Shown here: one piece after another, positions 44,456-53,383 of the stretch | How positions within the stretch are numbered: the first letter of the stretch is position 1 | Layout: each line of letters begins with the position of its first letter | Source of the DNA: Shimia sp. CNT1-13L.2 | GTDB lineage: Bacteria > Pseudomonadota > Alphaproteobacteria > Rhodobacterales > Rhodobacteraceae | Assembly: GCF_024331145.1 (NCBI RefSeq) | Contig: NZ_JANDJO010000002.1 | Location: 310,001 to 374,000 of the forward strand | Direction: 5' to 3' | DNA: 64,000 nucleotides | Notes under the pieces: generated by a model | Told to the model about the DNA's origin: nothing | Seen by the model: only the letters and a program-made list of their open reading frames with translations | Database searches by the model: none | Made by a program: the position numbers and the translations under genes

Positions 44456-45646
44456 ATGTTTGCAACGATCGGGCGGATTTATTCCGAAGGTTTCAGGGTC
44501 TTTTTCCTGTCAGCGGCAGTTTATGGAATGTTCACCGGGGGGATCTGGCTGATTTGGCTGATCTCGGGGGGCGGGTTCGAGTTCGCCGGACCATCCATGA
44601 TCGAGACCGAGTGGCATTCGCACGAAATGATCTTTGGCTATGCCACGGCGGCGGTGGGCGGTTTCTTCCTGACCGCCGTGCCGAACTGGACCAATGCGCC
44701 GGCTGCGCGGGGCGCGTTCATTGCCGTTGTCTCGGGGGCCTGGTTGATCGGTCGCGTCGCGATCTGGTTTTATGCGGCATTGCCTGTCTGGTTCGTGATC
44801 GCGGCTGACCTTCTCTTCGTGCCGATCCTGGCCGCGAAGGTGCTGTCGCAGCTGTTGAAGCGGCCAAAGCCGCAGAACATGGTGTTTCTCTTCATCCTGA
44901 GCAGTCTCTGGGTTGCCAACGGGCTTGTGCATCTTGAATGGGCCGGGATCGCCAGCGGCACGCTGGATGTCGGGATGCGCATGGGACTGTTGTCGCTGTG
45001 TTCGATGATCGCGATTCTCGGGGGGCGGGTGACACCGGCATTCACGCGCAACGCCATGAAGCGGGCAGGGGTGCCCGAGGCCGATTGGCCCGTGTCGCGC
45101 CCGCCGCTTGAAAAGGCAACGATGATCCTTGCGCTGGGTCTGCCGTGGGTGGTCACCTTGCCGTTGGATGACCGCTTTGTCGGGACGCTGGCGGTGCTGT
45201 TCGGGGTGGTTCAGATCCTGCGTGTCGGACTTTGGCGTGGGGCGTGGACGCGAGCCCAGCCAATCCTGTGGTCGCTGCACCTTGGCATGGGGTTCCTGGG
45301 GCTTGGTTTCATACTCTGGGGCGCGGCGCTCTGGGGGGTGGGAAGCGAGATCGGTGCCCTGCATGTTCTGGGAATCGGCTGTGTTGGCGTGATGACCGTC
45401 GCGGTGATGAGCCGGGCCTCTCTCGGGCACACGGGACGGCCGCTCAAAGCGCCGAAACCGGTGGCCTGGGCCTATGGTTTGATGGCGGTGGCGGCTGCGT
45501 TGCGCTGGGGCGGGACAAGTTTGCCGGTAGAACTCTACATGCCTGCGATGATGGTCTCGGCGGCTTTGTGGTCCTTGTCTTTTGCCTTGTTTTTCATGGC
45601 CTTGGCGCCCGTTCTCGGGGCGCCACGCATGGGGCGCGCCAGCTGA
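44456..45646 (+). CDS. nnrS: NnrS, haem-copper membrane protein of NO metabolism
   Basis: 396 residues with about twelve hydrophobic helices. The family signature HSHEMIFGYATAAVGGFFLTAVPNW is present near residue 55, and GGRVTPAFTRNAMKRAG near 190. NnrS proteins contain haem and copper and protect against nitrosative stress when NO is made. The open frame begins at 44297, but only the part from ATG 44456 matches the family. Divergent from nirS, upstream of norC on the same strand. Confidence 0.92.
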   Translation: MFATIGRIYSEGFRVFFLSAAVYGMFTGGIWLIWLISGGGFEFAGPSMIETEWHSHEMIFGYATAAVGGFFLTAVPNWTNAPAARGAFIAVVSGAWLIGRVAIWFYAALPVWFVIAADLLFVPILAAKVLSQLLKRPKPQNMVFLFILSSLWVANGLVHLEWAGIASGTLDVGMRMGLLSLCSMIAILGGRVTPAFTRNAMKRAGVPEADWPVSRPPLEKATMILALGLPWVVTLPLDDRFVGTLAVLFGVVQILRVGLWRGAWTRAQPILWSLHLGMGFLGLGFILWGAALWGVGSEIGALHVLGIGCVGVMTVAVMSRASLGHTGRPLKAPKPVAWAYGLMAVAAALRWGGTSLPVELYMPAMMVSAALWSLSFALFFMALAPVLGAPRMGRAS

Positions 45647-45680
45647 TCGGCGCGGTTTTGCCTGCGGAATTTCACCCCCC

Positions 45681-45694
45681 TTGACTTTCGTTAA
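45681..45694. promoter_or_regulatory. Dnr-type box upstream of norC
   Basis: TTGAC-TTTC-GTTAA, the same 14 bases as at nirS, flanked by C and GGA on both. 63 bases before the norC ATG. A start about 41 bases downstream of its centre (near 45729) would leave a 28-base leader. Confidence 0.9.
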
Positions 45695-45756
45695 GGATAA
45701 CCCACGCGCCGGACGGCATTTTCACTACATCATCAACTAGGGCAAAGGAGAGCCCA

Positions 45757-46209
45757 ATGCGTGAAGTCATGACTAAAAGCATGGCCCGTAACATCTTCTA
45801 CGGCGGGTCACTGTTTTTCATCATTATCTTCTTGGGACTATCGTTCCATTCGCATCGCTATATCGTCACCACCTCGACGAACGTCGAGACCCTTACCGAG
45901 AGCGTCGCTGCCGGTAAGAAAGTGTGGGAAGATAAAGCATGCATCAACTGCCACACGCTGATGGGGGAAGGCGCCTACTTTGCTCCTGAACTTGTCAACG
46001 TAATGACACGCTGGGGTGTAGAAGATGACCCCGAAGGTGCATTCGACGTTCTGAAAGGCTGGATGGACTCTCAGCCCACCGGAATCGAAGGCCGTCGTCA
46101 GATGCCTCAGTTCAACCTGAGTGACGAAGAAGTTCGTCAATTGGCTGACTTTTTCCTGTGGATCAACACGATCGACGCACAGGACTGGCCACCGAACGAA
46201 GCGGGTTAA
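45757..46209 (+). CDS. norC: NorC, cytochrome c subunit of NO reductase
   Basis: 150 residues. One N-terminal membrane helix (13-30), haem site C62-IN-C-H66, and the GEGAYFAPELVNV segment typical of NorC. Takes electrons from periplasmic cytochromes or cupredoxins to NorB. AAAGGAGAG ends six bases before the ATG. norCBQDEF form one plus-strand operon. Confidence 0.97.
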   Translation: MREVMTKSMARNIFYGGSLFFIIIFLGLSFHSHRYIVTTSTNVETLTESVAAGKKVWEDKACINCHTLMGEGAYFAPELVNVMTRWGVEDDPEGAFDVLKGWMDSQPTGIEGRRQMPQFNLSDEEVRQLADFFLWINTIDAQDWPPNEAG

Positions 46210-46222
46210 GGAGGTCTGAACT

Positions 46223-47590
46223 ATGAAATACAAAACTCAGAGAATTGCCCTTGTCTACTTCGCGGTAGCGATGGCCCTCTTCGCGATCCAGGTGCTGGGC
46301 GGTCTGCTCGCCGGCTGGATCTATGTTTCCCCCAACACGCTGTCGGAACTCTTGCCGTTCAACATCGTGCGCATGCTGCACACCAACTCGTTGATCGTCT
46401 GGCTGATCCTTGGCTTCTTTGGCGCGGCCTACTTCCTGATCCCGGAAGAGACCGAGCGTGAGATCCACAGCGAAAAACTTGCCTATATCCAACTGGCGAT
46501 CCTCGTGGTCGGCACCCTGGGTGTGGTCGTGACTTATGTCTTCAACCTGTTCGAGGGCCACTGGCTCCTGGGCAAGGAAGGCCGCGAGTTCATCGAACAG
46601 CCCAAGTGGGTCAAGGCAGGTATCGTGGTTGCGGCTCTGATGTTTCTCTACAACATCACGATGACCGTGCTTAAGGGTAAGAAAACCGCTATCTCGAACA
46701 TCCTGCTTCTGGGTCTTTGGGGTCTGGCGCTGCTCTTCCTCTTCAGCTTCTACAACCCGCACAACCTGGCACTCGACAAGCAATACTGGTGGTACATCGT
46801 TCACCTGTGGGTGGAAGGCGTCTGGGAACTCATCATGGCCTCTATCCTGGCCTACCTGATGCTGAAGCTGACCGGTGTTGACCGCGAGGTTGTCGAAAAG
46901 TGGCTCTACGTGATCGTTGCTGCGGCCCTGTTCTCGGGCATCCTCGGCACTGGCCACCACTACTACTGGATCGGTACCCCCGGTTACTGGCAGTGGATCG
47001 GCTCGATCTTCTCGTCGCTGGAAGTCATCCCGTTCTTCGCCATGATGGCATTCGCCTTCGTGATGGTGTGGAAAGGGCGTCGTGACCACCCGAACAAAGC
47101 AGCTCTGCTGTGGTCGCTCGGCTGTGCCACTCTGGCCTTCTTCGGCGCGGGCGTCTGGGGCTTCCTGCACACGCTGCACGGTGTGAACTACTACACCCAC
47201 GGCACGCAGATCACCGCCGCTCACGGCCACCTGGCCTTCTACGGTGCCTATGTCTGCCTCAACATCGCTATCTTCAGCTACGCATTGCCGATCCTGCGCA
47301 ATCGTGACCCCTATAACCAGGTGCTGAACATGGCCTCGTTCTGGCTGATGACCTCTGGCATGGTCTTCATGACCTTCGTGCTGACCTTTGCCGGTACGAT
47401 CCAGACCCACCTGCAACGCGTCCTTGGCGAATACTACATGGACGTTCAGGACCAGGTCGAAATCTTCTACTGGATGCGTTTCGGTTCTGGTGTGGTCGTG
47501 GTTCTTGGTGCGCTCCTGTTCATCTACTCGATCTGGGTGCCGCGCAAAGAAATCATCGAACCCGGTGCTGCTGAAACTCCTGCGGAGTAA
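46223..47590 (+). CDS. norB: NorB, catalytic subunit of cytochrome c-dependent NO reductase
   Basis: 455 residues, twelve membrane helices. Haem-copper oxidase family: haem b His in MLHTNSLIVWL, Fe_B-site His and Glu in VHLWVEGVWELIM, the HH pair in GTGHHYYWIG, and paired His in AAHGHLAFYGAY. Reduces two NO to N2O at the haem b3-FeB site. No N-terminal quinol-oxidase extension, so a cNor. Confidence 0.98.
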   Translation: MKYKTQRIALVYFAVAMALFAIQVLGGLLAGWIYVSPNTLSELLPFNIVRMLHTNSLIVWLILGFFGAAYFLIPEETEREIHSEKLAYIQLAILVVGTLGVVVTYVFNLFEGHWLLGKEGREFIEQPKWVKAGIVVAALMFLYNITMTVLKGKKTAISNILLLGLWGLALLFLFSFYNPHNLALDKQYWWYIVHLWVEGVWELIMASILAYLMLKLTGVDREVVEKWLYVIVAAALFSGILGTGHHYYWIGTPGYWQWIGSIFSSLEVIPFFAMMAFAFVMVWKGRRDHPNKAALLWSLGCATLAFFGAGVWGFLHTLHGVNYYTHGTQITAAHGHLAFYGAYVCLNIAIFSYALPILRNRDPYNQVLNMASFWLMTSGMVFMTFVLTFAGTIQTHLQRVLGEYYMDVQDQVEIFYWMRFGSGVVVVLGALLFIYSIWVPRKEIIEPGAAETPAE

Positions 47591-47596
47591 GGAAAA

Positions 47597-48418
47597 ATGG
47601 ACGGTTCCATGAACCATAACCCTCAAAACGGAATGGGGGCGGCTGACGCCCCCTTCTACCTCGCGCAGGGCGACGAACGCGAAGTCTTCTCCGCCGCTGC
47701 GCAAAACAACCTGCCGGTCCTTCTCAAGGGGCCGACCGGATGCGGCAAGACCCGCTTTGTGGCCCACATGGCCGCGAAACTGGGACGCCCGCTTTACACG
47801 GTTGCCTGTCACGATGATCTGGCCGCCGCCGACCTGATCGGTCGCTATCTCCTAAAGGGGGGCGAGACGGTCTGGGTGGACGGACCTTTGACCCGTGCCG
47901 TGCGTGAAGGCGCGATCTGCTATCTCGACGAGGTCGTCGAGGCACGCAAGGACGTGACCGTGGTTCTGCACCCGCTGACCGATGACCGACGTATCCTGCC
48001 GATCGACCGGACCGGCGAAGAATTGGAAGCCGCACCCGGCTTCATGCTCGTGGCCTCTTACAACCCGGGCTATCAAAATATCCTCAAGACGCTGAAACCC
48101 TCTACACGTCAGCGTTTTATCTCCGTCGAGTTCGACTTTCCCAAACCCGAGGTGGAAGCCAAGGTTGTTGCCGAGGAAAGCGGTCTGGACATCGAGCGCG
48201 TCAAGCCGCTGGTGCGGTTGGCGAACAAGCTGCGCGATCTCAAGGGGCAGGACCTGGAGGAAGGGGTTTCGACCCGCCTCGTGGTTTATGCCGCGACCCT
48301 CATCGCGCAGGGCATGAACGTTGACCGTGCAATCCGCGCGGCAATGGTCGAGCCGCTCACCGATGATGAGGACATCAAACGGGGGCTCCTCGATCTTGTC
48401 ACGGCTGTCTTTGGGTGA
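47597..48418 (+). CDS. norQ: NorQ, MoxR-type AAA+ ATPase for NO reductase activation
   Basis: 273 residues. Walker A GPTGCGKTR (about 42-50), Walker B AICYLDEVVEARKD, and the CbbQ/NirQ/NorQ C-terminal part. Works with NorD to load non-haem iron into NorB. Begins six bases after norB; ATG at 47609 is a second possible start. Confidence 0.95.
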   Translation: MDGSMNHNPQNGMGAADAPFYLAQGDEREVFSAAAQNNLPVLLKGPTGCGKTRFVAHMAAKLGRPLYTVACHDDLAAADLIGRYLLKGGETVWVDGPLTRAVREGAICYLDEVVEARKDVTVVLHPLTDDRRILPIDRTGEELEAAPGFMLVASYNPGYQNILKTLKPSTRQRFISVEFDFPKPEVEAKVVAEESGLDIERVKPLVRLANKLRDLKGQDLEEGVSTRLVVYAATLIAQGMNVDRAIRAAMVEPLTDDEDIKRGLLDLVTAVFG

Positions 48419-48427
48419 GGCCGGCCG

Positions 48428-50365
48428 ATGGTCAAGATCGACTTTGAGCCATGGGAACCCGAAGAGACCGTCGGGAAACTGTGGCACTCCTTTGCCAGCC
48501 GCCTGGATGCGCCGGAGGCGCATGATGGAGCCGCTGTCGACCTTTCCGAGGTCGGAGGGCGGCTGGCAGTCCTATTCAGGGGATTGGGGGGCAGTTCAAG
48601 CGTTGAACTGCGCCCCGTCTCTGACGAAGTTTCACGCCACCGTCTGAGCTGGAAGCGCCGCCTTGGTACCGAAGCCGAGTTGATGCCACGCACCAGTTTC
48701 GATGGTGAAATATTGCGTTTGCCGTCGCGCCTTGCGGTGCTGCCGACGCGCGAAGCCAATGCCGCCATGTATGTCTGGCTGGCGGCTGCCGCGGCCCATG
48801 CGCCGGACCGTATCGCCGAAGACGATGCGCTCCGGGCCGATTTGCGGGCCTTGAAAGCGGCGCGCGAGATGGTCGAGGCAACGCTTGAGGATGCGCCGGG
48901 GCTGCGTGATCTCTATGCCGCCTTGTGCGAGGGTATCCTGCACTACCGTCCACGCCCCGACCTGCCGGCAGATGAAGCGGCCGTTGAGGCCATCATTCGC
49001 CATCTTCTGGGGGACGAGCTCAAGGCCCATGCCCAGCCGATGTGGCAGGCGCTTGAAACGGGCGCGATGGACAACATCCACGCCCCGCTCCGCTATCAGC
49101 CGTTCCGCCCCGTGCCGCTTTGGCCCGAGTTGCGGCCGGTGCAGTTCTCGGAAGGTCACGAGGTGGAAAGCCGCGAGACCGAAGGACCGCCGGAAGAGGC
49201 GGGCGAGAATGACAGGACCCACCGCGCGCGTCGCCGCAAATCGGATCAGGCCGAGCGCAATGACAGCTTCATCCTGCACAAGTTCGAAGCGATCCTGAGC
49301 TGGGCGGAATTCCTGAACCTCAACCGACGCGTCGATGACGATGATCCCGACAACGCCAAGAAGGCGGCGGATGATCAGGACGAGATCGGGTTGGGGCAGA
49401 TTTCCAAGGCGCCGCCGACCAAGCTCAAGCTGCACCTCGATCTCGCGCCTGAAGATGTGGATCGCGAACGCCTGTCGGGCAAGATCATGTATCCGGAATG
49501 GGATGTGCGCACGGGTCAGTACCTGCCCGATCACTGCTGTGTCCTGACCAGCGTGGCCGAGGCAAAGGAAGAGTTCGCCGACTTCGCCCGCGATCCCGAA
49601 GCGGCGCGGCGCATCCGCATGGTGAAACGCCAGTTCGAGGCCCTGCGGCCCGGGCGGGTCACGACACGCGGGCACCTTGATGGGGACAACCTCGATATGG
49701 ACGCCGCCGTGCGGTCGCAGGTGGACCGGATTGCCGATGGCGAAGGGTCTGAGCGGATCTGGTTGCAGAACCGTCCCGAAGCCCGCGATCTGGCGGTGTC
49801 GATCCTGTTGGATGTCAGCCGCTCGACCGAGAGTGCGGTTTCTGGCCGTGCGGTGATCGACGTGGAGCGCGAGGCGCTGGATGCGTTGGCCTGGGGGCTG
49901 AATGCCTGTGGCGACGACTTTGCAATTCACGCCTTCTCCTCCCTGAAACGGGATCGGGTCTACGTGCAGAAATGCAAAGGGTTCGACGAGCCGATGAGTG
50001 GCCTTGTCGAACAGCGGATCGGCAGCCTGCGGCCGGGGTTCTATACCCGTCTGGGCGCGGCCATCCGGCATGTGTCGGCAGACCTGAGCGAACAGACCCG
50101 CAAGCGGCGGCTCTTGCTGGTGATCACGGATGGCAAGCCCAACGACCTTGACCACTATGAAGGCCGTCACGGGATCGAGGATACCGCGATGGCGGTGCGC
50201 GAGGCGCGTCGGGCGGGGCACTCCGTCTATGGCGTGACCGTGGATCGTGAAGCCAAGAGCTGGTTTGCCCGCATGTTCGGGCAGGGTAGTTTCGCGGTGA
50301 TCCCGGAGCCGGACAAGCTGATCTACGCGCTGCCGCAGATCTATCGGCAACTGGTGACCGGATGA
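48428..50365 (+). CDS. norD: NorD, von Willebrand factor A domain protein
   Basis: 645 residues. The C-terminal VWA domain (about 450-645) shows the metal-ion-dependent adhesion site DVSRSTES and the later GAAIRH and TDGKPND elements. The N-terminal 430 residues are helical and acidic, typical of NorD/CbbO. Partner of NorQ in NO reductase maturation. Overlaps norE by 4 bases. Confidence 0.95.
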   Translation: MVKIDFEPWEPEETVGKLWHSFASRLDAPEAHDGAAVDLSEVGGRLAVLFRGLGGSSSVELRPVSDEVSRHRLSWKRRLGTEAELMPRTSFDGEILRLPSRLAVLPTREANAAMYVWLAAAAAHAPDRIAEDDALRADLRALKAAREMVEATLEDAPGLRDLYAALCEGILHYRPRPDLPADEAAVEAIIRHLLGDELKAHAQPMWQALETGAMDNIHAPLRYQPFRPVPLWPELRPVQFSEGHEVESRETEGPPEEAGENDRTHRARRRKSDQAERNDSFILHKFEAILSWAEFLNLNRRVDDDDPDNAKKAADDQDEIGLGQISKAPPTKLKLHLDLAPEDVDRERLSGKIMYPEWDVRTGQYLPDHCCVLTSVAEAKEEFADFARDPEAARRIRMVKRQFEALRPGRVTTRGHLDGDNLDMDAAVRSQVDRIADGEGSERIWLQNRPEARDLAVSILLDVSRSTESAVSGRAVIDVEREALDALAWGLNACGDDFAIHAFSSLKRDRVYVQKCKGFDEPMSGLVEQRIGSLRPGFYTRLGAAIRHVSADLSEQTRKRRLLLVITDGKPNDLDHYEGRHGIEDTAMAVREARRAGHSVYGVTVDREAKSWFARMFGQGSFAVIPEPDKLIYALPQIYRQLVTG

Positions 50366-50922
50366 GCGACACCGCAGGGCAGGGATCGTTGCTGGACGAG
50401 TTGCCCGGAGACCTGATGATGTGGGTTCTCATCATCAGCGAATTGCTGGTGTTCGGGGCCGGTCTTGCGGCCTTCCTTGCCTTGCGTCTGACCGATCCCG
50501 TAGGCTTTGCCGAGGCGCAGGACCATCTGCACCGCACCGGTGCGGCGCTCAATACGGTTGTGCTTGTGACCAGCGGTTTTCTGGCGGCAAAGGCGTTTCA
50601 GTGGCGCGGGTTGGGTGCCCGGCTCAAGGCGCGGCTGGCGCTTGTCGTAGCCGCGCTTCTGGGCGTTGTGTTCCTGATCATTAAGGGGGCGGAGTATGCG
50701 GACAAGGCCGCCAAGGGTATCGACTTTGAAACCCACCCGTTCTTCCTGTTCTACTACATGTTGACCGGGTTCCATGCGGCGCATGTCGTGGCCGGGGTGG
50801 TCATACTGTGCCTGATTGCGTGGAAAGACAGCCTGCGCAATATCGAGGTGGGGGCCGCTTTCTGGCACATGGTTGATCTGGTCTGGGTGCTGCTGTTTCC
50901 CGTGATCTACCTGTTGGCGTGA
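50362..50922 (+). CDS. norE: NorE, cytochrome oxidase subunit III-like protein
   Basis: 186 residues with five hydrophobic helices; homologous to subunit III of haem-copper oxidases (LLDELPGDLMMWVLIISELLVFGAGLAAFLALR start, HPFFLFYYMLTGFHAAHVVAGVVIL, FWHMVDLVWVLLFPVIYL). Improves or stabilises NO reductase activity in denitrifiers; not essential. Confidence 0.92.
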   Translation: MSDTAGQGSLLDELPGDLMMWVLIISELLVFGAGLAAFLALRLTDPVGFAEAQDHLHRTGAALNTVVLVTSGFLAAKAFQWRGLGARLKARLALVVAALLGVVFLIIKGAEYADKAAKGIDFETHPFFLFYYMLTGFHAAHVVAGVVILCLIAWKDSLRNIEVGAAFWHMVDLVWVLLFPVIYLLA

Positions 50923-50926
50923 CGAT

Positions 50927-51199
50927 ATGCTGAGGGATCCCCTGAACAAAGCCTGGTTCGCGCTTGTTGCCCTCAGCGGCGCATCTGCCGTCGTGGCAGA
51001 ACTTGCGATTGGCGGGCTGGACCGGCGGGTTGTCGGGGCCGTGGTCCTGCTGCTGGCCCTGATGAAGGCGCGGGTGATCCTGTCGCGCTATCTTGGCCTG
51101 GCCGAAGCCCCGTCCTGGCGACGCGGCTTCAACCTTGTTCTGACGTTGTTCTGTCTGCTTTTGCTAGGGCTCTACCTGATACCTGCGCTGATCAGCTGA
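50927..51199 (+). CDS. norF: NorF, small membrane protein of the nor operon
   Basis: 90 residues, three short hydrophobic segments. Resembles the subunit IV-like NorF by place and by LRDPLNKAWFALVALSGASAV and the C-terminal helix FNLVLTLFCLLLLGLYLIPAL. Starts four bases after norE. Its last 8 bases overlap the end of the convergent DUF4202-like gene. Confidence 0.8.
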   Translation: MLRDPLNKAWFALVALSGASAVVAELAIGGLDRRVVGAVVLLLALMKARVILSRYLGLAEAPSWRRGFNLVLTLFCLLLLGLYLIPALIS

Positions 51200-51752
51200 A
51201 AGCCGCGGCGAGGTTTTCCGGCAGGTCGAAGTCCACCAGCACCTTGGCGCGGGCCGCATCCGACATCTTGCGGGCGGTTTTTTCGACGATGTCCTGCACC
51301 TTTTCGGGCGTGTGCTTGGCCGCGAAAGGGGCAAAGTACCAGGTGATGAAGGTGAAACAGATCACGTCTTCCAACGCTTGCACCAGCGGGTCGCGCTTGA
51401 TGCCCTGCTTGCGCACCATCCGGCCCATTTGGTCAATGGTTTCCGCATCATAGCCGTTGTCCGCCATGATCTCGCCAATCCGGTTGGCATGGTGGTCGGC
51501 CAGATCGCGCCGCCATTTGAGATAGCCCGCGCGGCCCTCGGGATAGTCGGCACGTTTCAGGATCCAGCGTTCGATGTGCTGGCCACGGGCGGCGATTTGC
51601 AGAACGTCCTGTGCCTCGGGGAACAAGCGCTCACACTGTTCGCTCATGCGCTGGCCATAGAGCAGGGCTTCGGGCTGGCCGTCATCCATGCGTGGATCGG
51701 CGTCGTTGGCGGCGTCGATGGCGGCGAGTGTGCGGGAGAGCTGGTCAGTCAT
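51192..51752 (-). CDS. DUF4202-like protein
   Basis: 186 residues, cytosolic. The pattern (LAAIDAANDADPRMDDGQPEALLYGQRMSEQCERLFP, ...RGQHIERWILKRADYPEGRAGYLKWR...) fits the DUF4202 family, with conserved His/Asp residues (HIERW, DLADHHANRI) reminiscent of HD-type metal sites. Function is not known. Follows the dnr-type gene by two bases on the same strand (dnr upstream), hence co-transcribed with it. Confidence 0.7.
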   Translation of the reverse strand: MTDQLSRTLAAIDAANDADPRMDDGQPEALLYGQRMSEQCERLFPEAQDVLQIAARGQHIERWILKRADYPEGRAGYLKWRRDLADHHANRIGEIMADNGYDAETIDQMGRMVRKQGIKRDPLVQALEDVICFTFITWYFAPFAAKHTPEKVQDIVEKTARKMSDAARAKVLVDFDLPENLAAAFS

Positions 51753-51754
51753 GG

Positions 51755-52438
51755 TCAGTTCAGATCCTCGACATAGTCTTGCAGTTTCTCGACGTCGCCG
51801 ATCAGGGCGTGGTTCTTCTCGATCTTGACGCCAATTGTCTTGAGGCGGGCAAAGGCGCGCGACAGGCTTTCTGGTTTCATGCCCAGTTTGCCCGCGATCA
51901 GCACCTTGTCATAGGGCATCGTGACTTCGCATGCCCCTTCCTCAGCATCGCAGAGATCCAGCAGGAATTCGGCGACACGTTGGGCACCGGTCTGCGCCTT
52001 GAGCTGTTCCAGCTGAGCCACCAAGGAATGCAGGTGGTTGAAGCTGGAAGACAGGATGGTCAGCGCAACTTCGGTGTCGCGCTTCATCAGGTCCACGATG
52101 ACATTGGTGGGGATGTGCATCACGTTGCTTCGGGTCGCGGCTTCAGCAGAGACAGGGTAGGGCATGTTGCGCAGGGCGACGGCCTCTCCGAAACTCTGGC
52201 CGCGGGTGAAGACACTCACCACGGCTTCGGTGCCGCTTGGTGTGACGCGGAAGAGCTTGACCCAGCCGTCCAGCACGATGTGGATGGCATTCGCGGTCTC
52301 TTCCTGAATAAACAGGGTTTCGCCCCGGTCGTATGTTTTCCAGATCGCCTTGGACAGGATGGCATCCACGTGGACGTCCGGAAGCGCTTTGATGAGAAGC
52401 GAATTGCGCGCAATCGCCTTGTGCATCTCGTGTGGCAT
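51755..52438 (-). CDS. dnr: Crp/Fnr family regulator, Dnr type
   Basis: 227 residues. Cyclic-nucleotide-like sensor domain (about 20-130), dimer helix, and winged helix with KVLIAGKLGMKPESLSRAFARLK (about 175-197). The recognition helix has E-S-x-S-R, the Fnr/Dnr type that reads TTGA half-sites. The N-terminal Cys set of Fnr is missing (one Cys pair appears only at LCDAEEGAC), so it is not an Fe-S oxygen sensor; NO sensing by haem, as in Dnr, is likely (family knowledge). The ATG at 52438 is chosen for the conserved start. Probable activator of the boxes at nos, nir, nor. Confidence 0.86.
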   Translation of the reverse strand: MPHEMHKAIARNSLLIKALPDVHVDAILSKAIWKTYDRGETLFIQEETANAIHIVLDGWVKLFRVTPSGTEAVVSVFTRGQSFGEAVALRNMPYPVSAEAATRSNVMHIPTNVIVDLMKRDTEVALTILSSSFNHLHSLVAQLEQLKAQTGAQRVAEFLLDLCDAEEGACEVTMPYDKVLIAGKLGMKPESLSRAFARLKTIGVKIEKNHALIGDVEKLQDYVEDLN

Positions 52439-52469
52439 TGAGTGCCCTTTGATCCGTTTGGTTCCCCAG

Positions 52470-52487
52470 TCGCACTTCGAGGTGCAA
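52470..52487. promoter_or_regulatory. Inverted repeat upstream of the dnr-type gene
   Basis: GCAC (52472-52475) and GTGC (52482-52485), extended imperfectly to TCGCAC/GTGCAA with six bases between, 32 bases before the dnr ATG. It is not a TTGA-type box, so the gene may answer to another regulator. Weak evidence. Confidence 0.3.
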
Positions 52488-52636
52488 CATATTTTTCCTA
52501 TTGGTAACTTTTTATGGCCCCAAGGTCCATCACTGCTATGCAACAGCCATGTGACTACGGCCGTTGACGCTGCGCGAAAGCACGCTTTGAGGGAGTTGGA
52601 TTAAAGGTGTTCAGTCAGGGGTTGAGGGGTGAGGCT

Positions 52637-53239
52637 TCACACACCATAGCGGCACATGATCATCTCAACGCAGGCTTCGACGATCACCGCCATTTCGTCT
52701 TCACTCACGATGGCACCGCCGAAAATGAAGGGCCAGAACGCTTTGGCCTTGATCAGGGCAAGGAATTCGTCAGCCGCCGAATCCGGATCTTCAATCCTGA
52801 GTTGCCCATCTTCGGCCGCAGCGCGAAGCAGGCTGGAAATCACCGGTTTCTTGTCGATCTTGCCCTGCGCCGCTTCGGCCAATTCGGGATGTCGCAAGGT
52901 TTCGCTTACGATCATCCGGGCCATCGACATCACATCGCAGGAGATCAAAAGCCGGCCTTCAGCCCAGGCGAGATCGACCAATTGCTCACGGATCGGACGG
53001 CCGGGAACATAGCGGATTTCCTTGAGATCGGCGAAGCGGGATGACAGCTCTTCCACGATCGAACGGAAGAGATTTTCCTTGCTTTCAAAGTACTTGTAGA
53101 CGGTCCTTTTGGAGACCTGCGCACGTGAGGAGACCCGGTCCATGCTGGCCGAGGCAAAGCCCTTTTCCTGGAACTCCTGAACCGCCGCTTCGATGATCTG
53201 GGCGTATTTGGTCGTATTCGGTGCGCTGCATTCGTTCAT
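52637..53239 (-). CDS. TetR/AcrR family regulator
   Basis: 200 residues. N-terminal helix-turn-helix KYAQIIEAAVQEFQEKGFASASMDRVSSRAQVSKRTVYKYFESKENLF (about 11-58) followed by an all-helical ligand domain. Divergent from the iorAB-type genes, with operator-like repeats between; likely their repressor. Confidence 0.92.
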   Translation of the reverse strand: MNECSAPNTTKYAQIIEAAVQEFQEKGFASASMDRVSSRAQVSKRTVYKYFESKENLFRSIVEELSSRFADLKEIRYVPGRPIREQLVDLAWAEGRLLISCDVMSMARMIVSETLRHPELAEAAQGKIDKKPVISSLLRAAAEDGQLRIEDPDSAADEFLALIKAKAFWPFIFGGAIVSEDEMAVIVEACVEMIMCRYGV

Positions 53240-53296
53240 ATGCCCACCTATAGAACCAATTGCCTTTGCCGGTCAAATCTGCGTCTATGAAACTTG

Positions 53297-53348
53297 TCAG
53301 TTTACACCTTGGAAATTCCAATCTACTGTAAACGCGCCAGTTTACCAG
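53297..53348. promoter_or_regulatory. Candidate TetR operators between the tetR and iorA genes
   Basis: TCAGTTTAC (53297-53305), CTGTAAAC (53326-53333) and GTTTACCAG (53340-53348). The last two form an inverted repeat with a six-base spacer, and the first is a further copy. Three TTTAC/GTAAA half-sites in 52 bases, 36 bases before the iorA start, fit an autoregulated TetR operator. Confidence 0.6.
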
Positions 53349-53383
53349 AATCTGGAAACAAGCGTGAACAGGAGATTTCCAAC

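Noticed and set aside
51755-52438. Regulator as Fnr/FnrL with an oxygen-labile Fe-S cluster
   Set aside because: The N-terminal cysteine set needed for the cluster is absent.
20489-53239. Denitrification genes as a recently transferred island
   Set aside because: No integrase, tRNA, IS or direct repeats were seen at either side, and base and codon use look the same as in the flanks. Transfer at some time cannot be ruled out without phylogeny.
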